The notes: generated from the sequence alone by a model not told the origin. A stretch of 28,087 bases of DNA from an uncultured Eggerthellaceae bacterium (GCA_934630485.1 CAKTWD010000009.1:1-28087), one strand, 5' to 3'; shown: positions 15,162 to 24,240, numbered from the stretch's first letter. Numbers and translations: made by a program.

Positions 15162-16489
15162 TTCCCTTTACCTCCATGTTTCTCGGCTTTGCGCTGTTCG
15201 AACGGGGCAAAGCTGTTCCAAATACCTATAGTTTGCGGGTGGACGGCGCAGCGCCGATCAAGCAGGTTCTCGAGCGTATGGGCGAACGTCCTGATGAAAA
15301 GTTCGCGCAACGGCACTGCCCCCACTGCTTCCCGCAGCTCTTTCACACCGGGGTAATCCCTGTTCGGCTCGATAGCATCGGCCACGTAGACTACCATATC
15401 GAGATCGGTCATGTCGACGGCGCCCGCCGTATGACGCGCGATCGCCTGCAGAACTTCACCTGGTATCTGCGGATAGGCGCATGCCAACGCTGCAGCGGCG
15501 ACTGGGCCGTGTAGAAGCTGGGGCATCTCATCGAAAAGTTGAGGGTCGGCTTGCACGCAAAACGAGCGAGCACGCTGCCTGATTCCCTCATCATCGTAGC
15601 CCTTATCCCAATCATGCAAAAGGCCCGCAAGGTACGCACGGTCGGGATCGACCCCGTATGCATGCGCAAGCTCCGCCGACGTCCGAGCAACACCCATGGT
15701 ATGACGGAAGCGCTTAGGCTTCACGCGAGCCTGAAGCTGTGCGGTTCGCGCCGCAATGAACTCTTGAGAGAGTGGATCGGCATCGCTCGCCGCAAGGCCA
15801 AGCTCGCCATCATCGAAAACGCGGCTGCGAGGTTCTGACGAGCCGCTACGATACAACCCCCGCTCGTTCACCATGGCGTAAGCCTCGGGAGGTAGAAGAT
15901 AGCGGATCGACTTGCCCGCAGCGGCCATATCGCGTATCACGCGCGAGGCGACGTCGATGGAGGGCGCCTCCACGAACTCGAAGATAAAAGGAGCAGCAGC
16001 GAGGTCGCGCTGGCGCTCCTCTTCACCAAAACGCGAACCGGGACGCTCGGCAACGGCGATCGTCGCGAAACGAGCGATTTGGTCAGCATCCTTCCACTTC
16101 CAAAGCTCGGCCGCGGAATCGGCGCCGACAATGAAATGCAGCGACACGTTCGTCGGATAATGCTCGCGCAAATCGCGCAAGGTGTCGACCGTGTAAGTGT
16201 CTCCCCCACGGTCGATTTCGATCGAAGAGACATCGAAGCTTGCATTGGAGCAAACGCTCCGGCGAACCATTTCGAGGCGGATATCCGCAGGCGTGACGAA
16301 GATGTCCTTCTTGAACACCGGCGTACCCGTTGGTATGAACAGCACGGCGTCAAGAGAAAGCTCGTGCAAAGCTGCCTCGGCAAGCGCAAGATGCCCAACG
16401 TGGATAGGATCGAACGTACCGCCAAGAATACCCAAACGGGCAGGCTTGCCATCGGCACCCAAGCCGTCGAAACGCTGAGAGACCACCAT
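15158..16489 (-). CDS. nadD: Fusion of nicotinate-nucleotide adenylyltransferase (NadD) and a YqeK-like HD phosphohydrolase
   Basis: 443 residues, about twice the size of NadD. The N-terminal half (about 19-212) has the nucleotidyltransferase motif GGTFDPIHVGHL at 23-34, a KKDI loop and the ending SIRYLLPPEAYAMVNERGLY; it joins nicotinate mononucleotide and ATP to make deamido-NAD. After a linker (about 213-245), the C-terminal half is an HD domain with His263, His292-Asp293 (LLHDWDKG), His327 (LLHGPVA), His353 (ARHTAG) and Asp371 (DAIEP). These match YqeK, a family known to split diadenosine tetraphosphate, and in Bacillus yqeK is a separate gene next to nadD. Both sets of active-site residues look intact. 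The ATG directly follows the proA stop (TAAATG). The fused state is seen in one unbroken frame. Confidence 0.93.
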   Translation of the reverse strand: MVVSQRFDGLGADGKPARLGILGGTFDPIHVGHLALAEAALHELSLDAVLFIPTGTPVFKKDIFVTPADIRLEMVRRSVCSNASFDVSSIEIDRGGDTYTVDTLRDLREHYPTNVSLHFIVGADSAAELWKWKDADQIARFATIAVAERPGSRFGEEERQRDLAAAPFIFEFVEAPSIDVASRVIRDMAAAGKSIRYLLPPEAYAMVNERGLYRSGSSEPRSRVFDDGELGLAASDADPLSQEFIAARTAQLQARVKPKRFRHTMGVARTSAELAHAYGVDPDRAYLAGLLHDWDKGYDDEGIRQRARSFCVQADPQLFDEMPQLLHGPVAAAALACAYPQIPGEVLQAIARHTAGAVDMTDLDMVVYVADAIEPNRDYPGVKELREAVGAVPLRELFIRTFAHTLENLLDRRCAVHPQTIGIWNSFAPFEQRKAEKHGGKGK

Positions 16490-17836
16490 TTACGCGCGCA
16501 CCTGTCCATCGCCGCGAACGACGTATTTGTACGATGTCAAACCCTCAAGGGCAAAAGGTCCGCGGACGTGAAGCTTCTGGGTTGAGATGCCGATCTCGGC
16601 GCCCAGGCCGAACTGACCACCAGCGGTGAAGGCAGTAGACGCGTTCGTGTACACGGCGGCAGCGTCCACCCTTGTCGCGAACTGCATGCAAGCATCCTCA
16701 TCCGTCGCGCAAATGGATTCAGAATGGTGCGTTCCGTAGCGATTGATGTGCTCGATGGCCTCGTCGACGCTATCGACGCAGCGGATGGCAAGCTCGGGAG
16801 CAAGGTACTCGGTCGCCCAATCTTCCTCGGTGGCTTCCACGAAATCCAACGGGGCGCCATCACGAGCCCGACCGTTGACATCGCTCTCACGAGAAGCGAT
16901 CAGGAACGCCTCGTCGTCGCAATGGAGAAGAACGCCGTGTTTGGCAAGTTCGGACATCGTCGCCGGCAAGAACCGCTTTGCGATCTTACGATCGACCAGC
17001 AACGTCTCGGCCGCATTGCAAACGCCGTAACGACGGCATTTCGCGTTGACGATGATGCTGCGAGCCTTGTCAAGATCAGCGCTTTCATGCACGTAGACGT
17101 GGCAGTTGCCCGTGCCCGTTTCGATAACGGGAACCTGAGCGTTTTTCACACAATGGTTGATGAGCCCGGCGCCTCCGCGGGGAATAAGGACGTCGACAAC
17201 GCCACGCAAGCTCATGAGCTCGTCTGTGGCGGCATGATCGACGGCATCGACGAAGCTGATGCAACCGGCAGGAGCGCCCGCTGACACAGCAGCCCTCTCG
17301 AGGATGGTCGCAATGGCCGCACACGACCTGGAAGCAAGGCTTCCGCCGCGCAAAACGCACGCATTGCCCGACTTCAGGCAAATACCCGCCGCATCAGCGG
17401 TGACGTTCGGGCGAGCCTCATAGACCACAGCCACCACGCCCATGGGGACGGTGACGCGCGTGAGATCAAGCCCGTTGTACAGCTTGCGATGATCGAGGAT
17501 GCGGCCAAGCGGATCGGAAAGGGACGCCAAATCCTCAAGAGCGGTAGCCATATCGAACACGCGCTGGTTGTTCAGCATCAGACGATCGAGAAGGCTTTCC
17601 TTGGTTCCCTTCTGACGGGCAGCGACCATATCGTCGTCATTGGCTTTAAGGATAACGTCGACCTCGTCGCGTAGAGCACGGGCCATGGTGAAAAGGATAT
17701 CGTTGCGCTGGGCGTTGGTGAGCAGCGCAACATCGACGCTTGCCCGCTTCGCGGCAACAGCAGCGCTTCTTGCAGCCTGTCGCGCAGCCTGAGCCGCATC
17801 GTTCGTCGTGGCGTCAGTTGAAACGTCCTCGCTCAT
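16490..17836 (-). CDS. proA: Gamma-glutamyl phosphate reductase
   Basis: Second enzyme of proline synthesis: it reduces glutamyl 5-phosphate to glutamate semialdehyde with NADPH. The 448 residues follow the aldehyde-dehydrogenase-like family, with VPMGVVAVVYEARPNVTADA at 130-149, KSGNACVLRGGSLA at 155-168, the GTGNCHVYV segment at 241-249 and the catalytic Cys273 in GVCNAAETLLV. An Ala-rich N-terminal extension of about 20 residues precedes the conserved part. AAAGGA lies about 10 bases before the ATG. It follows proB after 36 bases and abuts nadD. Confidence 0.96.
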   Translation of the reverse strand: MSEDVSTDATTNDAAQAARQAARSAAVAAKRASVDVALLTNAQRNDILFTMARALRDEVDVILKANDDDMVAARQKGTKESLLDRLMLNNQRVFDMATALEDLASLSDPLGRILDHRKLYNGLDLTRVTVPMGVVAVVYEARPNVTADAAGICLKSGNACVLRGGSLASRSCAAIATILERAAVSAGAPAGCISFVDAVDHAATDELMSLRGVVDVLIPRGGAGLINHCVKNAQVPVIETGTGNCHVYVHESADLDKARSIIVNAKCRRYGVCNAAETLLVDRKIAKRFLPATMSELAKHGVLLHCDDEAFLIASRESDVNGRARDGAPLDFVEATEEDWATEYLAPELAIRCVDSVDEAIEHINRYGTHHSESICATDEDACMQFATRVDAAAVYTNASTAFTAGGQFGLGAEIGISTQKLHVRGPFALEGLTSYKYVVRGDGQVRA

Positions 17837-17872
17837 GGTAGAGCCGTCCTTTCAGTCGATGCTGCCTAGCCC

Positions 17873-19051
17873 CTATTCGAACACGACCATGTCGTCGCGA
17901 TGAATCAAGGGCGTTTCCGCAAGATCGGCGAGGATGCGGTTTCCCGCAAGCTCGCTGTGGGTTTTCCCAATGGCCAGCTCGACACGATCGCGTTCTGCGG
18001 AAACAAGACCGCGTGCGAACAAATAGCCGTCAGAATCGAGAATGTCCACGACATCGCCCGTATCGAAAGAGCCTTCGACACCGGCAACGCCAACAGTCAA
18101 AAGAGAGCTTCCCTGCTTTACCAACGCGCGTTTCGCACCGTCGTCCACAGTGATCTTGCCTCGTGCCGAATCGCCAAGGGCGATCCAAAGTTTGCGCGGG
18201 GTGATCTCGTGCGCAAGATGCGCCGCTGGGAAAAACGTGCCAACATCCTTACCAAACGCAGCGTCGACGATGGCGTCTTCGCGGTCACCCGAGCAAATGA
18301 CCAGGGGAATGCCCGCAACGGCCAACGCACGCGCCGCACGGATCTTCGTGACCATGCCGCCCGAACCGACAGAGGAGCCAGCAGCTCCCGCTGCCGCAAT
18401 GATGCCTTTATCGATATGGTCGACAACGGGAACGAGCTTCGCCGTGGGGCACTCGTTCGGATTGGCATCATAGAAGCCATCGATGTCGGACAAGATGATG
18501 TCCAGATCGGCCTTGATCAAACACGACACCAACGCAGAGAGGGTGTCGTTGTCGCCGAACTTGATCTGCTCGACCGAAACGGTGTCGTTCTCGTTGACGA
18601 TTGGAACGATGCCCAGCTCAAGAAGCCTATTCAAAGTGTCACGCGCGTGAAGGTAAGCCGTACGATCGGCAGTGTCGCGACGCGTGAGCAAGACCAACGA
18701 AGTGACGAGGTCGAACTCGTCAAAAGCTTGCGCATAGGCGGCCGCAAGCTCGCCCTGACCGACCGACGCAGCGGCCTGCAAAGAGGGCATGTCCGTAGGA
18801 CGCTTGTCGATTCCGAGTTTGTTCAGCCCGACAGCGATGGCTCCTGATGTGACGATAACGGCGCCCCAACCCGCTTGACGCACACGCGCGATTTGGCTTG
18901 CGAGCGCACGCAGGTAGTCGATATCGGCCGAACCATCCGCACGCGTAAGCGTAGATGAACCGATTTTCACCACCAGCTTGCGCTTAGGCGCCGCGAAGCT
19001 TGCGGCAACGCCTTCGTTAACAATGGTCGAATTCCCCGCGAAAGACGCCAT
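17873..19051 (-). CDS. proB: Glutamate 5-kinase with C-terminal PUA domain
   Basis: First enzyme of proline synthesis: it phosphorylates glutamate using ATP. In 392 residues the amino acid kinase domain starts at about 24 (KRKLVVKIGSSTLTRADG) and includes VTSGAIAVGLNKLGI, VNENDTVSVEQIKFGDNDTLSALVS and SDIDGFYDANP. A PUA domain covers about 290-375 (KITVDDGAKRALVKQGSSLL onward), as in the longer class that includes E. coli ProB. The start at 19051 lies 2 bases after obg. The first 22 residues are not conserved and the Shine-Dalgarno is weak, so translation may rely on read-through of ribosomes from obg, or start a little downstream. Confidence 0.95.
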   Translation of the reverse strand: MASFAGNSTIVNEGVAASFAAPKRKLVVKIGSSTLTRADGSADIDYLRALASQIARVRQAGWGAVIVTSGAIAVGLNKLGIDKRPTDMPSLQAAASVGQGELAAAYAQAFDEFDLVTSLVLLTRRDTADRTAYLHARDTLNRLLELGIVPIVNENDTVSVEQIKFGDNDTLSALVSCLIKADLDIILSDIDGFYDANPNECPTAKLVPVVDHIDKGIIAAAGAAGSSVGSGGMVTKIRAARALAVAGIPLVICSGDREDAIVDAAFGKDVGTFFPAAHLAHEITPRKLWIALGDSARGKITVDDGAKRALVKQGSSLLTVGVAGVEGSFDTGDVVDILDSDGYLFARGLVSAERDRVELAIGKTHSELAGNRILADLAETPLIHRDDMVVFE

Positions 19052-19053
19052 GA

Positions 19054-20472
19054 CTAGATATCCATCTTCGCATCGAGTTCATCGAACTCGTCATCGGCCA
19101 TACGCGCGCTCTCGAACTCGAAAGCGCGACCGACGATACGGATCTCGTCGCCGTCGCGTGCGCCCGCCTTCTCAAGCGCCTCATCGACGCCGCAACGCTT
19201 CATACGATGCTGAAGGAACGAAACAGCCTCTTCGTTCTCCCAGTCGGTCTGAACGACCATGCGCTCGATGCGCGGGCCCTTGATACGGAAAACGTGCTCG
19301 GAGAGGCGCACGACCTCGAACCTGCGATCGCGCTGCTCGCGCTTGTGCTCCCAAACCTGACCGTACTCGATGGCGGCCTCGTCGCGCACGCGTGCTTCCT
19401 CGCGAAGCGTTTTGACCTTTGCGGCAATAGCCTGGATGAGAGAATCGACGCCTTTGCCTGTAAGCGCGCTGATGCGATAAAGCTTCGGATCGATGGGGCT
19501 GTCGGCGAACTCATCGCCACCGGCTGCGGCAATGGAGTCGGCGCGCACCATCTCGGCAAGCTTATCGGCGACCTCTTCGGTGCCGGGAACGTCGATTTTG
19601 TTGGCGACGACGATACGCGGACGAGCCGCTAGATCGTCGGCGTACAGAGCAAGCTCCTCGTTGATGACGCGGTAATCCTCCAACGGATCGCGTCCCTCCC
19701 AATCGCCGGTAAGATCGACGACATGCACGATAAGGGCCGTGCGCTCGATATGGCGAAGGAACTCGTGACCCAAACCCTTGCCTTCATGAGCACCCTCGAT
19801 GAGGCCGGGAATGTCAGCAACGACGAAGCTGGAGTCGTCGCTTGCGCGAACAACGCCAAGATTAGGGACGAGCGTGGTGAAGGGATAGTCAGCGATCTCA
19901 GGACGAGCAGCCGAGATCTTGGAGATCAAAGAGCTTTTGCCCGCAGAAGGCATGCCGACCAGAGCAGCGTCGGCCATAAGCTTCATCTCGAGCTCGATCC
20001 AGCCCTCCTGAGCAGGTTCGCCAAGCTCTGCGAAAGCCGGAGCGCGACGGGTAGACGTGACGAAATGGATGTTGCCACGACCGCCAACGCCGCCCGACAT
20101 CACCGTGACACGCTCGCCGTCATGCGTGAGGTCGGCGATAAGCTCGCCGGATTCCTTGGTTTCCTCGCTGTACTCGCGCACAACCGTGCCAACGGGAACC
20201 TTCAAGACCAGGTCCTTGCCCGTGGCACCATGCATACGGCTGCCCCTTCCATGGGTGCCGCGCTCGGCTTTGAAATGATGCTTGAAGCGATACTCGATAA
20301 GCGACGAGATGCTGCCGTCGGCTTCAACGACCACGTTTCCGCCGTGACCGCCGTCGCCGCCGTCGGGACCGCCCTTCGGCACATGAGCTTCTCGGCGGAA
20401 GGACATGCAGCCAGCGCCGCCGTCGCCCGCTTTCACATGGATATGAACCTTGTCTACGAATTGAGATGCCAT
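19054..20472 (-). CDS. obg: GTPase Obg/CgtA
   Basis: Essential GTPase involved in 50S ribosome assembly and stress control. I take the ATG at 20472 (472 aa, MASQFVDKVHIHVKAGDGG) because AAGGA lies 5 bases upstream and the Obg fold begins at once; the ATG 12 codons upstream has no such signal. Domains: Gly-rich OBG fold about 1-158 (GGPDGGDGGHGG), G domain with P-loop GMPSAGKS at 173-180, DIPG at 220-223 and NKID at 291-294. A C-terminal OCT domain is at about 365-445 (FEVVRLSEHVFRIKGPRIERM). The tail is acidic. It follows rplU-rpmA, the usual order, but a terminator hairpin separates it from rpmA, so it may have its own promoter. Confidence 0.97.
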   Translation of the reverse strand: MASQFVDKVHIHVKAGDGGAGCMSFRREAHVPKGGPDGGDGGHGGNVVVEADGSISSLIEYRFKHHFKAERGTHGRGSRMHGATGKDLVLKVPVGTVVREYSEETKESGELIADLTHDGERVTVMSGGVGGRGNIHFVTSTRRAPAFAELGEPAQEGWIELEMKLMADAALVGMPSAGKSSLISKISAARPEIADYPFTTLVPNLGVVRASDDSSFVVADIPGLIEGAHEGKGLGHEFLRHIERTALIVHVVDLTGDWEGRDPLEDYRVINEELALYADDLAARPRIVVANKIDVPGTEEVADKLAEMVRADSIAAAGGDEFADSPIDPKLYRISALTGKGVDSLIQAIAAKVKTLREEARVRDEAAIEYGQVWEHKREQRDRRFEVVRLSEHVFRIKGPRIERMVVQTDWENEEAVSFLQHRMKRCGVDEALEKAGARDGDEIRIVGRAFEFESARMADDEFDELDAKMDI

Positions 20473-20545
20473 GTCGTTCCTTGAGGTTGAGGGGGGGGCA
20501 GGCGGCATGCGCCATCACCCGCGTTGTCGTTTTCTGGAATTGTAT

Positions 20546-20579
20546 AAGAAAAGCGCCCCCAGGTTGCCCTGGAGGCGCT
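20546..20579 (-). terminator. Rho-independent terminator between rpmA and obg
   Basis: A 12-bp stem joins 20568-20579 with 20552-20563 (one U-G wobble in the RNA) around a 4-base loop; on the minus strand it is followed by TTTTCTT. It should stop or attenuate transcripts from rplU-rpmA before obg. TATACAAT directly follows the T-run and could serve as the -10 of an obg promoter, without a good -35. Confidence 0.8.
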
Positions 20580-20624
20580 CATGCGAACAAGCTTAACGCA
20601 ATAAAGCGTTGCTATCGCCGAAGC

Positions 20625-20888
20625 TTAAGCCTCGGTGGTCTCGAGCGGCTCGACGTGCACGCGGCGCTTCTCGCCCCTGGTGAACACGACGTGACCCTCG
20701 CAAAGGGCGAACAGGGTGTCGTCCTTGCCACGACCGACGTTGTTGCCGGGGTGGAAATGGGTGCCGTTCTGACGAACGATGATCATACCGGTCTTCACGT
20801 ACTCGCCGGCGAACTTCTTAACGCCAAGTCGCTGTGCGTGGGAATCGCGACCGTTACGGCTGGAACCAAGACCCTTCTTGTGTGCCAT
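20625..20888 (-). CDS. rpmA: 50S ribosomal protein L27
   Basis: bL27, 87 residues, near the peptidyl-transferase centre. MAHKKGLGSSRNGRDSHAQRLGVKKFAGE and VKTGMIIVRQNGTHFHPGNNVGRGKDDTLFAL are the family sequence. The N-terminus starts directly with AHKKG, without the cleaved extension found in Firmicutes. AGGAGG lies 9 bases before the ATG. It follows rplU after 20 bases. Confidence 0.98.
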   Translation of the reverse strand: MAHKKGLGSSRNGRDSHAQRLGVKKFAGEYVKTGMIIVRQNGTHFHPGNNVGRGKDDTLFALCEGHVVFTRGEKRRVHVEPLETTEA

Positions 20889-20908
20889 TGAAATTCCCTC
20901 CTTTTATA

Positions 20909-21259
20909 CTACTCGGCGTCGTTGGACGCGGACTTCTTTGCAGGTGCAGTCTCGCCGCCGACAGAGACGACGCGAATGCGGGTGAGCTGCTGGCGATGGC
21001 CGTTGAGCTTCTTGTAGTTCTTGCGCTTCTTGAACTTGAAGACGAGCTGCTTCTTGCCCTTGAACTGCTCGAGAACGACAGCCTCGACCTTGGTTGCAGC
21101 GGCCTTCTCAGGATCGGCCTCGACCTTGTCGCCATCGACAACGCAGATGACGGGAAGCTCGACCGTGTCGCCGGCTGCGGCGTCAAGCTTCTCGATTGCC
21201 AGGACAGTGCCCGGAGCAACCTTGTACTGCTTGCCGCCCGTTTTCACGATTGCGTACAT
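20909..21259 (-). CDS. rplU: 50S ribosomal protein L21
   Basis: bL21, an rRNA-binding protein of the large subunit. MYAIVKTGGKQYKVAPGTVLAIEKL and the basic KFKKRKNYKKLNGHRQQLTRIRV segment are typical. With 116 residues it is slightly longer than the usual 100-105, owing to an Ala/Lys-rich C-terminal tail. AGGAG lies about 9 bases before the ATG. It is first gene of rplU-rpmA, with a long leader (about 135 bases) from a candidate promoter. Confidence 0.98.
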   Translation of the reverse strand: MYAIVKTGGKQYKVAPGTVLAIEKLDAAAGDTVELPVICVVDGDKVEADPEKAAATKVEAVVLEQFKGKKQLVFKFKKRKNYKKLNGHRQQLTRIRVVSVGGETAPAKKSASNDAE

Positions 21260-21395
21260 ATTTCTTTACTCCTACTGATCGAAATAACTGCATGCGATAA
21301 CTTTGGAGCGCGACTGTTGCAAGTTGGAACCAATCATATGCACTGTCTGCGCGTATCATCGCACTTATTCCTAGCCGCATCTAAAAATGCAGCGT

Positions 21396-21429
21396 TGGTA
21401 ATATTACCACTCCCCCGCTTGACATCCAA
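21396..21429 (-). promoter_or_regulatory. Candidate rplU promoter overlapping a 14-bp palindrome
   Basis: Minus strand: TTGGAT (21429-21424), 17 bases, then TAATAT (21406-21401) preceded by TGG, an extended -10. The -10 sits inside the perfect palindrome TGGTAATATTACCA (21396-21409), which could bind a dimeric regulator. The leader to rplU is about 135 bases and contains small possible hairpins; ribosomal protein leaders of this kind are known for L21 in Firmicutes, but I cannot match that motif here. Confidence 0.5.
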
Positions 21430-21486
21430 GAGAAGGGTGTGTGTTTTTTGTTACCCACTCACAAAGACAGGCAATCCGTCAAGCGA

Positions 21487-24240
21487 TTAATGGGCCTCGG
21501 CCCACGTTTTCGCATGCTGAACGTCGGCGATAAGCGGAACACGGAGCTGAGCCACGCTCTCCATGACGTCCTTTACCATCGCCGTCAGACGATCGACCTC
21601 GGCGGGCGGGCACGAAAAATCGAGTTCGTCGTGCACCTGCACCATGAGCTTCGCCGCGAACCCTTCGTCGATCAAGCGCTTCTGGACTTCGGTCATCGCC
21701 ATCTTGATGATGTCCGCCGCCGAACCCTGCATGGGATGGTTCATGGCCGTGCGTTCGCCGAACGCACGCTGCATCTTATTCGTTGCTTTAAGCTCGTCGA
21801 TGTGGCGCTTTCGCCCGAACATCGTCTCGGCGAAACCGGTCTCCTTAGCTTGGGCGACGGTTTCGTCAAGGTAGTCGCGCACGCGTGGATACGCTTCGTA
21901 ATAACGATCGATGAACTCCTGCGCCTCGCGCATGGAAATGCCCAGGCTCTGACTTAGGCCAAACGCCTGCTGGCCGTAGACGATGCCGAAGTTAACCGCT
22001 TTGGCGCGACTGCGCATTGCCGGCGTGACCTCGGAAACGGGAATGCCGAACACACGCGCTGCCGTCTCGGCATGGAAGTCCTCGCCGGTCTTGAACGCCG
22101 CGATCAGACCCGGATCCTCAGACAGATGAGCCAAAAGACGCAGCTCGATCTGCGAGTAGTCGGCCGAGACGAACAGGTCGTCTTCGCCGATTCCGCCGAA
22201 GCACGCACGGATCTTGCGGCCATACTCGGTACGCACGGGGATGTTCTGCAGATTGGGGTCGGACGAGCTCAAGCGGCCTGTCGTGGTCACGGTCTCGTTG
22301 AACGTGGTATGAACCCGACCGTCGCCATACGACGCGGCCAATCGCGGAAGCGCATCGATATAGGTGGACTTGATCTTGGCATACTCGCGATACTTCAGGA
22401 CAAGAGCGGCGATCTCGTGATCGTCGGCCAGCTTGCCAAGAACCTTTGCGTCAGTGGAATAGCCGCTACGCGTCTTCTTGCCGTGCGGCAGGCCCATTAC
22501 CTCGAACAAGATATGGGAAAGCTGCTTGGGCGAATCGACGTTGAATTCCTCGCCCGCAAGCTCCCAAATGCGAGAACGCAGGGAATCGATCTCGACCTGG
22601 GCTTCGGCGCCAAGATTAGCAAGTTGGCCCTTGTCGATGGGCATGCCGCAACGCTCCATGATGGAAAGTGTCGCAACAAGCGGCAAGTCAATATCGAAGA
22701 AGACGCCTGCGCTGCCGTCGTCCTGAAGTTTCTTGACGAGGGGCTCGACCAGCGTCAACGCAACCTGAGCCTCAAGCTTTGCGGCCTCAACGCCATCTTT
22801 TGATTCGGGAAGCGACTTGTCGAGATACTTCTCGCACAAGTGCGCCGCCGAGAAGTCGCCGTCAGACGACCTGAGCACATACGCGGCAAGGCCTGCGTCG
22901 ATCGCACGCGCGGGGGCATCGCCCAAATCCTCGCTGCGCGAAACACATGCGATGAGGTCGGACCCGCCCACAAGCGCGCTGTCGGCGGAGTCTTTCGGGA
23001 AAACCCACTCGAAAGCGGACTTAACGTCAAGGGCGGCGAAAGAGCCCTCCTTCACGATGCGAGCGAATGCTCCTCGCGCATCGTCGCCCGAAACGGCGGC
23101 AACGCACGGCTCGTTCGCCTCCCCGCCATGCAACGTCGAAACCACCAGCGTGAGGTCGTCTTCAAACAAGGAAGCCTGATCGGACTGCGCGAAGGCAACG
23201 CCAAGTCGATCGCCTGATGCAATGCACCCCTCAATAAGCTCGAAGGCATCGAAGTCGGCTTCCGGCCAAACCTCGAACGCTTCACCTGCGGCATACGACA
23301 CGAAACCGTCGCCGCCCACCACCTTGTTCAGACGCTCAAGATGAGCATTGAAACGAATGGCACCGAACGCCTTTGCCACGCGCTCGGGGTCGAAGTCGGG
23401 GAAACGAACCTCATCGACATCAAGCGGGAAATCCAAGTCGCGAACGATGGTTGCGATCTTGCGCGAAAGGAACGCCAGCTCCTTGTTGTCCCTGACATTC
23501 TCGAGCTGCTTGCCCTTCAACTTATCGAGGTTCTCGTACAGGCCCTCCATCGAGCCATAGGCCTGGAGGAACTTCGTGGCGGTTTTCTGGCCAACGCCGG
23601 GAACACCGGGGATGTTGTCGGAGGCGTCGCCCATCAAACCCAGATAGTCGGGGATTTGCTCGGGCGTGACGCCGTACTTCTCGTAGACGCCCGCGGGGTC
23701 GTAGATGACGACGTCGGAAATGCCCTTCTTCGTGTTGACGATGAAAGTAAGGTCGCTGGCCAGCTGACAGGCGTCCTTGTCGCCCGTCACCAGCAGCGTG
23801 CGGTAGCCATGAGCCTCGTTGCGCGCGGCAACGGTGCCCAAGATGTCGTCGCCCTCCCAGCCCTTCACTTTGACAACCGGGATGTTCATGGATTCAAGCA
23901 AGCTTTCGATCAGGGGGAACTGAACGCGAAGCTCGTCGTCCATAGGAGGACGCTGGGCTTTGTACTGCTCAAGGGCCTCGATACGGAACTGAGGTTTGCC
24001 CGCGTCGAACGCGCAAACTATGCCATCGGGGCGAGAAACCTCGATGAATTTCAGCAGCATGGACATGAATCCGAATACCGCGTTGGTGGGCGTACCGTCG
24101 GGTGCGTTCATATTGGGCGGAACCGCATGGTACGCGCGATGCATGAGCGAATTGCCGTCGATGACGGCGATCGTCTTGGTTGCGGGGGCGTCGGTCGAAG
24201 AGACCTCGGCAACCTGCGACGGAACGTCTTTTTCGGGCAT
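21487..24240 (-). CDS. polA: DNA polymerase I
   Basis: Fills gaps and removes RNA primers in replication and repair. I take the ATG at 24240 (917 aa) because AAGGAAG lies about 7 bases upstream and the 51 codons before it look non-coding (intergenic, Arg-rich). Domains: 5'-3' exonuclease about 23-294 (AVIDGNSLMHRAYHA, GDKDACQL, GLMGDASDNIPGVPGVGQKTA); a 3'-5' exonuclease-like fold about 330-520 that seems inactive; and the family A polymerase domain to the end. Motif A is VSADYSQIELR with Asp694, motif B RSRAKAVNFGIVYGQ with Lys747 and Tyr755, motif C VQVHDELDF with Asp871. The exonuclease Glu of DxE is replaced (LDVKSAF, Lys407), as expected for a non-proofreading enzyme like Taq or Bacillus Pol I. 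Confidence 0.97.
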   Translation of the reverse strand: MPEKDVPSQVAEVSSTDAPATKTIAVIDGNSLMHRAYHAVPPNMNAPDGTPTNAVFGFMSMLLKFIEVSRPDGIVCAFDAGKPQFRIEALEQYKAQRPPMDDELRVQFPLIESLLESMNIPVVKVKGWEGDDILGTVAARNEAHGYRTLLVTGDKDACQLASDLTFIVNTKKGISDVVIYDPAGVYEKYGVTPEQIPDYLGLMGDASDNIPGVPGVGQKTATKFLQAYGSMEGLYENLDKLKGKQLENVRDNKELAFLSRKIATIVRDLDFPLDVDEVRFPDFDPERVAKAFGAIRFNAHLERLNKVVGGDGFVSYAAGEAFEVWPEADFDAFELIEGCIASGDRLGVAFAQSDQASLFEDDLTLVVSTLHGGEANEPCVAAVSGDDARGAFARIVKEGSFAALDVKSAFEWVFPKDSADSALVGGSDLIACVSRSEDLGDAPARAIDAGLAAYVLRSSDGDFSAAHLCEKYLDKSLPESKDGVEAAKLEAQVALTLVEPLVKKLQDDGSAGVFFDIDLPLVATLSIMERCGMPIDKGQLANLGAEAQVEIDSLRSRIWELAGEEFNVDSPKQLSHILFEVMGLPHGKKTRSGYSTDAKVLGKLADDHEIAALVLKYREYAKIKSTYIDALPRLAASYGDGRVHTTFNETVTTTGRLSSSDPNLQNIPVRTEYGRKIRACFGGIGEDDLFVSADYSQIELRLLAHLSEDPGLIAAFKTGEDFHAETAARVFGIPVSEVTPAMRSRAKAVNFGIVYGQQAFGLSQSLGISMREAQEFIDRYYEAYPRVRDYLDETVAQAKETGFAETMFGRKRHIDELKATNKMQRAFGERTAMNHPMQGSAADIIKMAMTEVQKRLIDEGFAAKLMVQVHDELDFSCPPAEVDRLTAMVKDVMESVAQLRVPLIADVQHAKTWAEAH

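Noticed and set aside
21420..21486. Possible polA terminator near the GGGT/ACCC pairing and T-run at 21434-21456
   Set aside because: Only a 4-bp stem can form and the T-run lies in the loop on the plus strand; there is no usable hairpin plus U-tract on the minus strand.
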